A stretch of DNA of 64,000 nucleotides from Citreicella sp. C3M06 (GTDB lineage Bacteria; Pseudomonadota; Alphaproteobacteria; Rhodobacterales; Rhodobacteraceae). The stretch lies in assembly GCF_018860705.1 (NCBI RefSeq), contig NZ_JAHKQA010000072.1, forward strand, positions 62,001 through 126,000. The letters are read 5' to 3'. Positions 36,440 to 45,127 of the stretch are shown here, piece by piece (within the stretch, counting starts at the first letter, position 1; each line of letters starts with the position of its first letter). The position numbers and the translations under genes were made by a program. The notes under the pieces were generated by a model, which made no database searches, was not told where the DNA came from, and saw only the letters and a list, made by a program, of their open reading frames with translations.

Positions 36440-37561
36440 ATGGAAATGGCGCCAACGCGTCCAGACGGCACGGGCGCAGCATTCCCGAAACCGGTCGAGA
36501 GCCCCGAGCCGCACTCGCCCGATCCAAATGCGTTGTATGCAGCGCTGGATCTGGGCACGAACAGTTGTCGCATGCTGATTGCCCATCCCAAGGGCAGCCA
36601 GTTTCATGTGGTTGATTCTTTCTCGAAATCCGTCCAGCTCGGTCACGGGCTGGAACGGACCGGGAGACTTTCGCGCGCCTCGATGACGCGCACCATCGGC
36701 GCGCTGCGCGTCTGTCAGCAGAAGATCCGCCGCCATGAGGTGTTGCGGATGCGCCTCGTTGCGACCGAGGCCTGCCGACGCGCCAAGAACGCCCGGGATT
36801 TCATCCGTCAGGTCCGACGCGAGACCGGGCTGACGCTCGAGATCATCCAGCCTGAGGAAGAAGCGCGGCTGGCGGTGATTTCCTGCGCACCGCTGGTCTC
36901 GACCCGTACCGAGCAATTGCTGGTCGTAGACATCGGGGGCGGCTCGACCGAGCTGGTCTGGATCGACCTCAGCTCTGTGCCCGCGCGCGAGCGGCCACGG
37001 GCGATCATGCGACTGCACGCCGGGTTCCACCCGCCTGAAAGCCCATTCCCGGCCGCCAAGGTGGTCGACTGGATTTCGGTTCCTCTGGGTGTTGCGACGC
37101 TGCGGGATCAGTTTTCCGATGTCGAGGACGACGCCGCCCGCTATGCGTTGATGAGCTGGTTCTTCGAGGAAAACCTTTCGGAATTCGCGCCTTACAAGGA
37201 TGCGCAATCGCGCGAGGGCTTTCAGATCGTCGGAACTTCGGGAACGGTGACCACCGTGGCCGCGTCGCATCTGGGGCTGCGGCGCTATGATCGCACCAAG
37301 GTTGACGGGCTGCGCATGTCGTCTGATCAGATCGAGGCGGTGATCCGCAGGTATCTTGAAATGGGACCGGTGGGGCGGCGCAAGGATCCTCGCATCGGGC
37401 AGGACCGTCAGGCGCTGATCATGTCCGGCGCGGCGATCCTTCAGGCCTTGCTGCGGCTGTGGCCGACCGACCGGCTGTCGGTTGCGGATCGCGGGCTGCG
37501 CGAAGGTTTGCTTTACGCGCAAATGTCGGCGGATGGCGTTCTGGAGGACGGCCCGCTCTGA
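36440..37561 (+). CDS. ppx: Ppx/GppA family phosphatase
   Basis: A 373-residue member of the exopolyphosphatase/guanosine pentaphosphate phosphatase family (ASKHA fold). After a 32-residue Pro-rich lead comes AALDLGTNSCRMLIA (the phosphate-1 loop), then VATEACRRAKN, IIQPEEEARLA, and VVDIGGGSTELVW (the phosphate-2 loop). The shorter form lacks the C-terminal HD-like domain of E. coli Ppx, as is common in alphaproteobacteria. It should hydrolyse polyphosphate and/or pppGpp. A GGAAAGG site lies four bases before the first ATG; a second ATG two codons later is possible. Two strong hairpins separate it from the convergent icd. Confidence 0.9.
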   Translation: MEMAPTRPDGTGAAFPKPVESPEPHSPDPNALYAALDLGTNSCRMLIAHPKGSQFHVVDSFSKSVQLGHGLERTGRLSRASMTRTIGALRVCQQKIRRHEVLRMRLVATEACRRAKNARDFIRQVRRETGLTLEIIQPEEEARLAVISCAPLVSTRTEQLLVVDIGGGSTELVWIDLSSVPARERPRAIMRLHAGFHPPESPFPAAKVVDWISVPLGVATLRDQFSDVEDDAARYALMSWFFEENLSEFAPYKDAQSREGFQIVGTSGTVTTVAASHLGLRRYDRTKVDGLRMSSDQIEAVIRRYLEMGPVGRRKDPRIGQDRQALIMSGAAILQALLRLWPTDRLSVADRGLREGLLYAQMSADGVLEDGPL

Positions 37562-37570
37562 TGCGGCGGG

Positions 37571-37610
37571 CCTGCCCCGGGAGGTCTTGATCAAAACCTC
37601 CCGGGGCAGG
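37571..37610. repeat. Perfect 15-bp inverted repeat (hairpin 1)
   Basis: CCTGCCCCGGGAGGT and ACCTCCCGGGGCAGG pair perfectly; the ten-base loop itself contains the palindrome TTGATCAA. It could act as a bidirectional transcription barrier between the convergent genes ppx and icd. No T-run follows on either strand. Confidence 0.9.
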
Positions 37611-37614
37611 TGGT

Positions 37615-37644
37615 GCATAGATCTTTGCTTTGAAAGATCTATGC
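37615..37644. repeat. Perfect 12-bp inverted repeat (hairpin 2)
   Basis: GCATAGATCTTT and AAAGATCTATGC pair perfectly around a six-base loop, five bases from hairpin 1. Its arms are AT-rich, unlike the surroundings. It lies just past the icd stop and may be part of the icd 3' end. Confidence 0.9.
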
Positions 37645-37657
37645 GATGCGCAGTGGC

Positions 37658-38872
37658 TCAGCCGTGCAGCGCCTTGTTCAGGTTTTCGTCGATCTTCTCA
37701 AGGAAGCCCATCGTGGTCAGCCATTTCTGATCGGGGCCGACAAGCAGCGCAAGATCCTTGGTCATCCAGCCATCTTCGACGGTTTCGACGATCACCTTTT
37801 CCAGCGTGCTGGCAAAGGCCATCAGCGCGGTGTTGTTGTCGAGCTTGGCACGGTGCTTGAGCCCGCCCGTCCAGGCGTAGATCGACGCGATGGAATTGGT
37901 CGAGGTCGATTTGCCCTCCTGATGCTGGCGATAGTGGCGGGTGACGGTGCCATGCGCCGCCTCGGCCTCGACAATCATGCCATCGGGGGTCATCAGCTGC
38001 GAGGTCATCAGCCCGAGCGAGCCAAAGCCCTGCGCCACGGTGTCGGATTGAACGTCGCCGTCGTAATTCTTGCAAGCCCAGACAAAACCGCCGTTCCACT
38101 TCATGCAGCAGGCGACCATATCATCGATCAGGCGGTGTTCGTACCAGATCTTCTTGGCCTTGAATTTCTCTTCGAACTCCTCTTCGAAGACCTGCTGGAA
38201 GAGATCCTTGAAACGCCCGTCATAGGCCTTGAGGATGGTGTTCTTGGTCGACAGATACACCGGCCAGCCCAGCGACAGGCCGTAGTTCAGCGAGGCACGC
38301 GCAAAATCGATGATCGAGGCATCAAGGTTGTACATCGCCTGATAGACGCCGGCGGACGGGGCATCGTAGACGTCTTTTTCGATCACCGTGCCATCTTCGC
38401 CGACGAATTTCATCGTCAGCTTGCCAGCGCCCGGGAAAGCGAAATCCGTCGCCTTGTACTGGTCGCCAAAGGCATGGCGCCCGATCACGATGGGGCGGGT
38501 CCAGCCGGGGACGAGGCGGGGCACGTTGCGGCAGATGATCGGTTGGCGGAAGACCACGCCGCCGATGATGTTGCGGATGGTCCCGTTGGGGGATTTCCAC
38601 ATTTTCTTGAGGCCAAATTCCTCGACCCGCGCTTCGTCCGGCGTGATCGTAGCGCATTTCACCGCGCAGCCGACCTCGAGCGTCTTTTCCGCGGCGTCGA
38701 TGGTGATCTGGTCATTCGTCGCATCGCGGCTTTCGATACCGAGATCGTAATAAAGCAAGTCGATGTCGAGATAGGGCAGGATCAGTTTTTTCTTGATGAA
38801 ATCCCAGATGATACGGGTCATCTCGTCGCCGTCCATCTCGACGATCGGATTGTCGACCTTGATCTTCGACAT
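37658..38872 (-). CDS. icd: NADP-dependent isocitrate dehydrogenase (eukaryote-like type)
   Basis: A 404-residue TCA-cycle enzyme of the homodimeric, eukaryote-like NADP type usual in alphaproteobacteria, not the E. coli type. Seen are [13 protein letters not shown] (residues 6-18), [12 protein letters not shown] with the substrate-binding serine, the metal ligands in [13 protein letters not shown], and [14 protein letters not shown] with the NADP-preferring segment. An AAAGGA site precedes MSKIKVDNP; an in-frame upstream ATG would add 33 basic residues. It is monocistronic with hairpins at its end. Confidence 0.97.
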   Translation of the reverse strand: MSKIKVDNPIVEMDGDEMTRIIWDFIKKKLILPYLDIDLLYYDLGIESRDATNDQITIDAAEKTLEVGCAVKCATITPDEARVEEFGLKKMWKSPNGTIRNIIGGVVFRQPIICRNVPRLVPGWTRPIVIGRHAFGDQYKATDFAFPGAGKLTMKFVGEDGTVIEKDVYDAPSAGVYQAMYNLDASIIDFARASLNYGLSLGWPVYLSTKNTILKAYDGRFKDLFQQVFEEEFEEKFKAKKIWYEHRLIDDMVACCMKWNGGFVWACKNYDGDVQSDTVAQGFGSLGLMTSQLMTPDGMIVEAEAAHGTVTRHYRQHQEGKSTSTNSIASIYAWTGGLKHRAKLDNNTALMAFASTLEKVIVETVEDGWMTKDLALLVGPDQKWLTTMGFLEKIDENLNKALHG

Positions 38873-39050
38873 GCGGAATCCTTTCCTTTTGCATGCGGGG
38901 CATGTTGCGCGCTGTAGAGCAAAATCAAGTGAAGAAAAAGCTCTGTATGCATTTGCATACCGAATTATCACGCGGCGGTGATCTTCATGGTCACGATGTA
39001 ACCATTTGGAAAGGAAACCGGGGCTAGATGAAGGCGATGAATGCTGCTTT

Positions 39051-40259
39051 TTATTGCCGAGCTTCGACCCGAAGCAGCCAGAGCATGCCGGAAAGGGCCA
39101 GACATTCGAGAATGAGGATCGCGGCGGCGAGGGGCAGGGGCGTGCCGTTGAACAATAGCCCGACCGGCGCCGCGATGATCACCGCGATAACCGTTGCAAT
39201 CGCGCCGATCAGCGAGGCGGCAAGCCCGGCGATATGGCCGACCGGCTCCATCGCGATGGCGTTGATGTTACCGACGGTCAGCCCCAGCTGAAAGAACACC
39301 GACCATTGCCAGAACAGGAAGATCCCGAAGCCCCAGTACCGCGGCAAGCCCACCAGAAAGGCGGTCAGCGCCAACGCAGACATGATGACGCCAGCGCACA
39401 GCATGGAGCGGATCACCGAGCGCATCCCAAAGCGCATCACAATCGACGCGTTCAGCAGGCTGCCCGACGCGGCACACAGGGCGACCACTGCAAACCAGAT
39501 CGGAAAGCTCTCGCCCATGCCGAAGCTGACGTCGTAGACTTGCTGCACCGACGAGATCATCGCGAACATCATCCCGAAGATCAGCGCCTGGATCAGGATG
39601 GCGATGCGCACTACCGGATTGCCGAGCAGTTCCTTCACCGCCGCCCTCAGAGAGGCAATGCTGAACGGTCGGCGTTTTTCGCGCGGCAGCGTCTCGGGAA
39701 GGCGCAGGATCAGCCAGAGTGACGAGACCGTTGCCAGCAGCACAAAGGCCCAGAAGATCGCCCGCCAGCCGCTCAGGTCGATGATCAGCGCCCCGATCGA
39801 CGGCGCAACCGCCGGAAACAGGGTGAAGACCATCATGACAAAGGACATGATCCGCGCCATGGACCGGCCTGAATGCAGGTCACGCACAATGGCAAGCGCT
39901 ACAACCCGCGGCGCGGCACCGCCCAGCCCTTGAAGCATGCGCGCGAACAGCAGGCCTTCAAGTGAATCTTCTGATGCCGCCAGCAGCGACATCGCGATAT
40001 ACAGCGCCGCGCCGCCCACGATCACCGGCTTGCGCCCAAAACTGTCCGACAGCGGCCCGGTGAACAACGTGCCGATGCCCATGCCCAGAACGAAGCTGGT
40101 CACCACCAGCTGCGCCCGGTTGAGATCATCCGGTGTCAGTTCGGCTCCGATGTCCGGCAGCGCGGGCAGCATGGCGTCGATGGAAAAGGCGATGGTGGCG
40201 AACAGTGTCGCCAGCAGAGCGATGAACTCCACGCGTCCGGGGGCAGATATGGTGCGCAA
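39051..40259 (-). CDS. Bcr/CflA-type MFS drug efflux transporter
   Basis: A 402-residue 12-helix major facilitator protein of the DHA1 Bcr/CflA group, exporting drugs such as bicyclomycin or chloramphenicol, or sulfonamides, by proton antiport. It has [19 protein letters not shown] at helix 1 and the signature [16 protein letters not shown] in the loop between helices 2 and 3. The start is uncertain: no ATG is near the first helix; a TTG (read [10 protein letters not shown]) with GAGG six bases upstream gives the right length, and a GTG ten codons later is the alternative. The open frame extends further upstream without an N-terminal signature. Confidence 0.88.
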   Translation of the reverse strand: MRTISAPGRVEFIALLATLFATIAFSIDAMLPALPDIGAELTPDDLNRAQLVVTSFVLGMGIGTLFTGPLSDSFGRKPVIVGGAALYIAMSLLAASEDSLEGLLFARMLQGLGGAAPRVVALAIVRDLHSGRSMARIMSFVMMVFTLFPAVAPSIGALIIDLSGWRAIFWAFVLLATVSSLWLILRLPETLPREKRRPFSIASLRAAVKELLGNPVVRIAILIQALIFGMMFAMISSVQQVYDVSFGMGESFPIWFAVVALCAASGSLLNASIVMRFGMRSVIRSMLCAGVIMSALALTAFLVGLPRYWGFGIFLFWQWSVFFQLGLTVGNINAIAMEPVGHIAGLAASLIGAIATVIAVIIAAPVGLLFNGTPLPLAAAILILECLALSGMLWLLRVEARQ

Positions 40260-40432
40260 GGGGGGCCTCGGGGTTCGGGTGCTTTCGGGAGGATCCCCGC
40301 CGCCGGGCAGACCGCCCTGACGGGCGACGGGAAAAGACTGCTCCGGGCTAACGGAAAAATATGTATACGAACAAGTCGCAACCGCCCCGCAGGCCTCACA
40401 TCCCCGTGATCGGCGATAGCAGGAGGGGTGGC

Positions 40433-41068
40433 TCAGGCCTCTTGCGCGGCGATTTCGGAAAGCACCTTCATCCACAGTTCGGTCGGCTGGGCACCGGGCA
40501 CCGCGTGCTTGCCCGCAACGACGAAGGTCGGCACCGAGGTCACCCCCATGCCGCGCGCAGCCGCGTCCATCTCGAAGATCTCGCGCTTGTCGGCATCGCT
40601 GTTCAGCAGACGCATCACCACGCTGGCATCCAGCCCGCAGGCATCGGCGATATCGCCCAGAACCTCGCGGTCGCCGATGTCGCGCCCTTCGGTGAAATAG
40701 GCGGCGAACAGGGAAGAGATCACCGCGGTCTGCACGCCTTCGATCCCGGCCCAAAGGATCAGGCGATGCGCATCCACCGTCGACGGCGTGCGCTTGATCG
40801 CATCGAGGTGCATCGTCAGGCCGCTGGCCTCGGCTTCTTGGGCGACGGGCGCGTAGGCGTTGATCGCGCCCTGCCGTCCGCCGAATTTCGTTTCGAGATA
40901 GGTGCGCCGATCCATGCCGCCCGCCGGCATGTCGGGGTTCAGCATGAACGGGCGCCAGCGCAGGGTGAACGGGTGCCCGGGCGTGGCCAGCAGCGCGGCA
41001 TCAAGCCGGGCCTTGCCGATGTAGCACCAAGGGCAGATGGGATCCGAGAATATATCGAGCGTAACCAT
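40433..41068 (-). CDS. DsbA-family oxidoreductase (FrnE-like)
   Basis: A 211-residue cytoplasmic thioredoxin-fold protein of the FrnE/2-hydroxychromene-2-carboxylate isomerase branch of the DsbA family. The redox motif is CPWC (Cys12, Cys15) and the cis-proline loop is TSVPTF (about residues 176-181), with the helical insert between. No signal peptide is present. The family acts as thiol-disulfide oxidoreductase or isomerase; the substrate is not known. AGGA lies nine bases before the ATG. It is followed by the MFS exporter in the same direction and preceded by the Crp-type regulator. Confidence 0.92.
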   Translation of the reverse strand: MVTLDIFSDPICPWCYIGKARLDAALLATPGHPFTLRWRPFMLNPDMPAGGMDRRTYLETKFGGRQGAINAYAPVAQEAEASGLTMHLDAIKRTPSTVDAHRLILWAGIEGVQTAVISSLFAAYFTEGRDIGDREVLGDIADACGLDASVVMRLLNSDADKREIFEMDAAARGMGVTSVPTFVVAGKHAVPGAQPTELWMKVLSEIAAQEA

Positions 41069-41128
41069 GGCAAACGTCCTTTTTACAAGCGTTCTAGCAG
41101 GGCTGCTCGCCGGATGCGACAGCGGATG

Positions 41129-41770
41129 TCAGCGATCGGCCTCGGCGAGGCTATGCAGCGCGGCTGCATCGAGAATACGCACGGTTCCGCGGTCCAGTCC
41201 GACGATGCCACGTCGGGCCAGCGCGTCAAGCCGACGCGAGACGACCTCGCGCGCAGAGCCGATCATGCTGGCGATTTCGGCGTGGGTGGCGTGCAGGCTG
41301 CCGTCTTCGGCGTGGTTCAGCAGGGTTTCGGCAAGCCGACATTCGATGCGCTGGAAGGCCACACGCTCGAGCAGGTGCATCATCCCCTGCATGCGCTGCC
41401 CAAAGGCGGTGAAGACAAAGCTGCGAAAGCCCGCGTCTTCATCCATCAGACGCAGGAACAGCCCGCGCGGGATCAGGACGAGGCGGGCATCATCGCGGGT
41501 GATCGCCTCGCCGCTGTAGCGTTCGTCGCCGAGCAGGCCCAGCGTGGTCTGTACGCAGCTTTGCCCCGGCTCGACCGCGTAAAGCAGGATCTCGCGCCCG
41601 GTGGGGCCGGTCAGGAAAACGTCAATCTGCCCCGACAGCACGATGACAAACCCCTGCACCGCATCACCGGGGCGAAACAGCACGGTGCCGCGCGGCGCAT
41701 CGAACGGCGTCAGCGCGTTCAGCGCGCTGCGGGTGGCGGCGGTAAAGGCGGCGGTCTGTGTCCAGCTCAT
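41129..41770 (-). CDS. Crp/Fnr-family transcriptional regulator
   Basis: A 213-residue regulator with an N-terminal cyclic-nucleotide-binding-type beta barrel (about 20-120), a dimerisation helix, and a C-terminal winged helix (145-205) containing THAEIASMIGSAREVVSRRLDAL as recognition region. The barrel lacks the residues of a cAMP pocket (no RTA-type motif), and the four N-terminal cysteines of oxygen-sensing FNR are absent. The effector is therefore unknown; it resembles small single-domain regulators of redox or nitrosative stress. It might regulate the downstream FrnE-type gene (60 bases away) or itself. Confidence 0.9.
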   Translation of the reverse strand: MSWTQTAAFTAATRSALNALTPFDAPRGTVLFRPGDAVQGFVIVLSGQIDVFLTGPTGREILLYAVEPGQSCVQTTLGLLGDERYSGEAITRDDARLVLIPRGLFLRLMDEDAGFRSFVFTAFGQRMQGMMHLLERVAFQRIECRLAETLLNHAEDGSLHATHAEIASMIGSAREVVSRRLDALARRGIVGLDRGTVRILDAAALHSLAEADR

Positions 41771-41935
41771 GCGGGCCTTTCGAAGCTTGGCCGCAAAACG
41801 CCCGATTGCGGTCTGCCCACATCATCTGCCACGACGCTGCCGCCCATTGCCATCCATATGACGCGACATGCGCCATTTTCTCGCAGCTCTCTCGGGCACT
41901 ATGCGCGGCCTGCAATGCGGCACAAAGCGCCCTGA

Positions 41936-42805
41936 TCAGCGTCCGCGCGTTTCGAACCGTGGCAGCATGGCCGAGAAATCCTTGCCGCGGCCGGATTCAT
42001 CTTCGACGAAGGTCCGGTACAGCTCGAGTGCGCGCGCGCCCATCGGGGTGTCGGCATCGGCGGCCTCGGCAGCCTGCTGCGCGAGGCCGAGATCCTTCAG
42101 CATCAGCTCGGCGGCAAACCCCGGCTTGTAGCCGTTGTCGGCGGGCGAGGTCGGGCCGACGCCGGGCGCGGGGCAATAGGCGTTCATCGACCAAGAATAG
42201 CCCGAGGACGTCGACACCACATCGAACATCGCGGCGCGCGACAGGCCTAGCTTGTCGGCCAACGCGAAGGCTTCGCAGGTGGCGATCATCGTCACGCCAA
42301 GGATCATGTTGTTGCAGATCTTGGCCGCCTGACCATTGCCCGAGGGGCCGCAATGCACGGCCTTCTGGCCCATGATCTCGAACAGCGGTCTGGCAGTGGC
42401 AAAGGCCGCGTCACCGCCCCCGACCATGAAGGTCAGCGTGCCCGCAGCCGCGCCGCCAATCCCGCCCGAAACCGGCGCATCCAGCGCGCCAAGCCCCGCC
42501 GCCTGCGCTTGTTCGGCGACCTCGCGGGCGCTTTGCACATCGACGGTCGAGCAATCGAGCAGCACCGCGCCGCTGCCCATCGCGGGAATGACCTCGGCGG
42601 CGACGGCGCGCAGGATGGCGCTATTGGGCAGCATGGTGATCACCACCTCGGCGCCGCGCACGGCTTCTGCCGCCGATGGCGCGCTGTGCACGCCCGGCGC
42701 GCTGGCGCCGGCAACGTCAAATCCGGTAATGTCATGCCCGGCTGCGGCAAGGTTGGCGGCCATGGGCGCGCCCATGTTGCCAAGGCCGATAAAGGCGATT
42801 TTCAT
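41936..42805 (-). CDS. mmsB: 3-hydroxyisobutyrate dehydrogenase
   Basis: A 289-residue beta-hydroxyacid dehydrogenase oxidising 3-hydroxyisobutyrate to methylmalonate semialdehyde in valine breakdown. The NAD-binding motif is FIGLGNMGAPMAANL at the N-terminus, the substrate motif DAPVSGGIGGAAAGTL stands near residue 115, and the catalytic lysine segment is GNGQAAKICNNM near 165. The start MKIAFIGLG directly begins the Rossmann fold. It is last of three genes for valine catabolism here (acyl-CoA dehydrogenase, hydroxyisobutyryl-CoA hydrolase, mmsB), spaced by about 20 bases each. Confidence 0.94.
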   Translation of the reverse strand: MKIAFIGLGNMGAPMAANLAAAGHDITGFDVAGASAPGVHSAPSAAEAVRGAEVVITMLPNSAILRAVAAEVIPAMGSGAVLLDCSTVDVQSAREVAEQAQAAGLGALDAPVSGGIGGAAAGTLTFMVGGGDAAFATARPLFEIMGQKAVHCGPSGNGQAAKICNNMILGVTMIATCEAFALADKLGLSRAAMFDVVSTSSGYSWSMNAYCPAPGVGPTSPADNGYKPGFAAELMLKDLGLAQQAAEAADADTPMGARALELYRTFVEDESGRGKDFSAMLPRFETRGR

Positions 42806-42827
42806 GGGTTTCTCCTCCACTTGGATG

Positions 42828-43859
42828 TCACAGCGCCAGCTCGGCCGCGCCCAGCGGAGCGAGCATCGCTGCGATCTTGTCCGGCGTCACGTCCGCTGGC
42901 TGGAACCGCCAGTGCGGATCGCGATCCTTGTCAATGATCTGCGCGCGCACGCCTTCGAGGAAATCGCCCTCTTCGACGGCGCGGTGCGAGACGCGGTATT
43001 CCTGAACCAGCGCGGCGCGAATGTCGCTGGGTTTGGCGCGCAGGCGGCGCAGCATCTCGATGGTCAGCGCCATAGACAGCGGCGCGTTGCGGCGCAGCGC
43101 CTTGAGCGCGGAGGCGGCAAGATCGCTGCTTGGCGACTCGAGCGCGTCGAGGATCTCGGCCACGCTCTCGCCTCCGAACAGCGCGGTGATCTCGGCCTGC
43201 GATGCGGCCAGCGGGCTTTCCGGGGCCGAAGCTGCCGCCGCGCCAAGTGCTGCGGTCTCGCCGCTGTCGCACAGCGCGGCCTTGAGCGCGGGCCAGTCGG
43301 ATTCGGGGATGAACAGATCGGCGAAGCCTGCGTAGAGCGCATCGCCCGGCCCCATGCGCGCGGCGGTCAGGCCAAGATAGTCGCCAACCCGCCCCGGCGC
43401 GCGCGACAGCAGCAGCGAGCCGCCAACGTCGGGTACAAAGCCGATGCCGCATTCGGGCATGGCGATCTGGGCGCTTTGCCCGACCACCCGGTGCGAGACA
43501 TGCCCCGCCAGCCCGACGCCGCCGCCCATGACAAAGCCATGCAGGAAGGCGACGATCGGCTTGGGGTATTCTGCCAGAAGGGCGTTCATGCGGTATTCAT
43601 CGGCCCAGAACCTGCGACCCAGATCGAAGTCGCCCGCCTTGCCAGCGCGCCAGACATCGGCGATGTCGCCGCCAGCGCAAAAGGCGCGCTCGCCCTCGGC
43701 ATCAAGGATAATCAGCGCCACGGCGTCGTCCTGCGCCCAGGCGATCAGCGCGGCTTCGATTTCAAGGCACATCTGATGGGTCAGCGCATTCAGCGCCTTG
43801 GGCCGCGTCAGGGTGATGCGGCCAGCGCAACCTTCGATGCGGGCGTGGATGTCGGGCAT
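42828..43859 (-). CDS. 3-hydroxyisobutyryl-CoA hydrolase
   Basis: A 343-residue crotonase-fold enzyme, longer than enoyl-CoA hydratases as HIBYL-CoA hydrolases are. The oxyanion-hole segments are RAFCAGGDI (about 58-66) and FVMGGGVGLAGHVSHRV (about 108-124), and the catalytic region is MPECGIGFVPDVGGS with Glu and Asp. It releases CoA from 3-hydroxyisobutyryl-CoA before MmsB acts. The start is an ATG after GGGAACC. It lies between the acyl-CoA dehydrogenase and mmsB genes, the expected pathway order. Confidence 0.93.
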   Translation of the reverse strand: MPDIHARIEGCAGRITLTRPKALNALTHQMCLEIEAALIAWAQDDAVALIILDAEGERAFCAGGDIADVWRAGKAGDFDLGRRFWADEYRMNALLAEYPKPIVAFLHGFVMGGGVGLAGHVSHRVVGQSAQIAMPECGIGFVPDVGGSLLLSRAPGRVGDYLGLTAARMGPGDALYAGFADLFIPESDWPALKAALCDSGETAALGAAAASAPESPLAASQAEITALFGGESVAEILDALESPSSDLAASALKALRRNAPLSMALTIEMLRRLRAKPSDIRAALVQEYRVSHRAVEEGDFLEGVRAQIIDKDRDPHWRFQPADVTPDKIAAMLAPLGAAELAL

Positions 43860-43878
43860 GGTGGTTCCCTTGTGAGGT

Positions 43879-45018
43879 TCAGGCAGAGACGAGGCCGCGC
43901 GCCACGATCAGTCGCATGATTTCGTTGGTTCCCTCGAGGATCTGGTGCACGCGCAGATCCCGGACAATCTTTTCAATGCCATAATCCGCAAGATAGCCAT
44001 AACCGCCATGCAGTTGTAGGCATTGGTCGGCCACCTTCGATCCGGCCTCGGTGACGAATTTCTTGGCCATGGCGCAGTATTTCGGCGCATCCGGCGCGCC
44101 CTGATCGAGCTTCCACGCCGCCTGACGCAGGAACACGCGGGCCGCCTGCAATTCGATCTCCATATCGGCAAGGCGGAATTGCAGCGCCTGAAACTGGTCG
44201 ATGCTTTGCCCGAAGGCGCGGCGTTCCGACATGTATTGCAGTGTCGCATCCAGCGCCGCCTGCGCCGCGCCCAGCGAGCAGGCCGAGATGTTCAGCCGCC
44301 CGCCGTCCAGCCCCGCCATGGCATAGCGAAAGCCCTTGCCTTCCTCGCCCAGCAGGTTGGCTGCGGGAATTTCAGCGCCGTCCATCTGCACCTGCCGGGT
44401 GGGCTGGGCCTTCCAACCCATCTTTTGTTCCAGCCCGCCAAAGGACAGCCCCGGCGTGCCGTCATCGATCAGAACCGCCGAAATGCCGCGCGGCCCGTCC
44501 GCGCCGGTGCGCGCCATCACGACATACGCATCGGAGTAACCGCCGCCCGAGATGAACGCCTTGGTGCCGGTCAGGCTGTAGCCATTTGCGGTGGTCTGCG
44601 CCTTGGTGCGCAGCGCGGCGGCATCCGAGCCAGAGCCGGGCTCGGTCAGGCAATAGGACAGTACGGTTTCCATGCTCAGTGCGCCGGGCAGGTAGCGCGC
44701 CTTGAGATCCTCCGAGCCATAGCTGTCGATCATCCGGGCGCACATGTTGTGGATCGACAGAAAGGCGGCGACAGCGGGGCAGGCCATCGACAGCGCCTCG
44801 AACACCAGCGTCGCGTCCAGCCGCCCAAGGCCCGAGCCGCCGGAGTCTTCGCTGACATAGATGCCGCCAAGCCCAAGCTCGGCCAGTTTTGGCCACAGCG
44901 CGCGGGGAATGGTGCCGTCGGATTCCCACGTGCGCGCATGGGGGGCGATGTGCTCCTGCCCAAAGGCATGGGCCATGTCAAAGATCGCCGATTGCTCTTC
45001 GCTCAGCGCAAAATCCAT
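43879..45018 (-). CDS. Acyl-CoA dehydrogenase, probably isobutyryl-CoA dehydrogenase
   Basis: A 379-residue flavoprotein of the short/branched-chain acyl-CoA dehydrogenase type. Visible are CLTEPGSGSDAAALRT (about 123-138) for FAD and substrate, KAFISGGGYSD, and the C-terminal IHQILEGTNEIMR-type segment (VHQILEGTNEIMRL). Its place before the hydroxyisobutyryl-CoA hydrolase and mmsB genes argues for isobutyryl-CoA as substrate. It passes electrons to ETF. An inverted repeat that looks like a TetR-family operator lies 27 bases before the ATG. Confidence 0.92.
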   Translation of the reverse strand: MDFALSEEQSAIFDMAHAFGQEHIAPHARTWESDGTIPRALWPKLAELGLGGIYVSEDSGGSGLGRLDATLVFEALSMACPAVAAFLSIHNMCARMIDSYGSEDLKARYLPGALSMETVLSYCLTEPGSGSDAAALRTKAQTTANGYSLTGTKAFISGGGYSDAYVVMARTGADGPRGISAVLIDDGTPGLSFGGLEQKMGWKAQPTRQVQMDGAEIPAANLLGEEGKGFRYAMAGLDGGRLNISACSLGAAQAALDATLQYMSERRAFGQSIDQFQALQFRLADMEIELQAARVFLRQAAWKLDQGAPDAPKYCAMAKKFVTEAGSKVADQCLQLHGGYGYLADYGIEKIVRDLRVHQILEGTNEIMRLIVARGLVSA

Positions 45019-45044
45019 GGGACTCCTCCCTTTCTCATGGAAAT

Positions 45045-45058
45045 TGAACGGTTGTTCA
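45045..45058. promoter_or_regulatory. Candidate TetR-type operator
   Basis: TGAAC-GGTT-GTTCA is a perfect inverted repeat with a four-base centre, just upstream of the acyl-CoA dehydrogenase gene. The layout suits a TetR-family fatty-acid or branched-chain regulator; none is encoded in the window. Confidence 0.4.
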
Positions 45059-45127
45059 GATCATGTCGGCAGTTGCGGCGGAATGCAAGCAGCGATGCGG
45101 CGGCGGACGCTGCGAATTTTGCGCGCC

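Noticed and set aside
41129-41770. Crp/Fnr protein as oxygen-sensing FNR
   Set aside because: The N-terminal cysteine cluster for the 4Fe-4S centre is missing.
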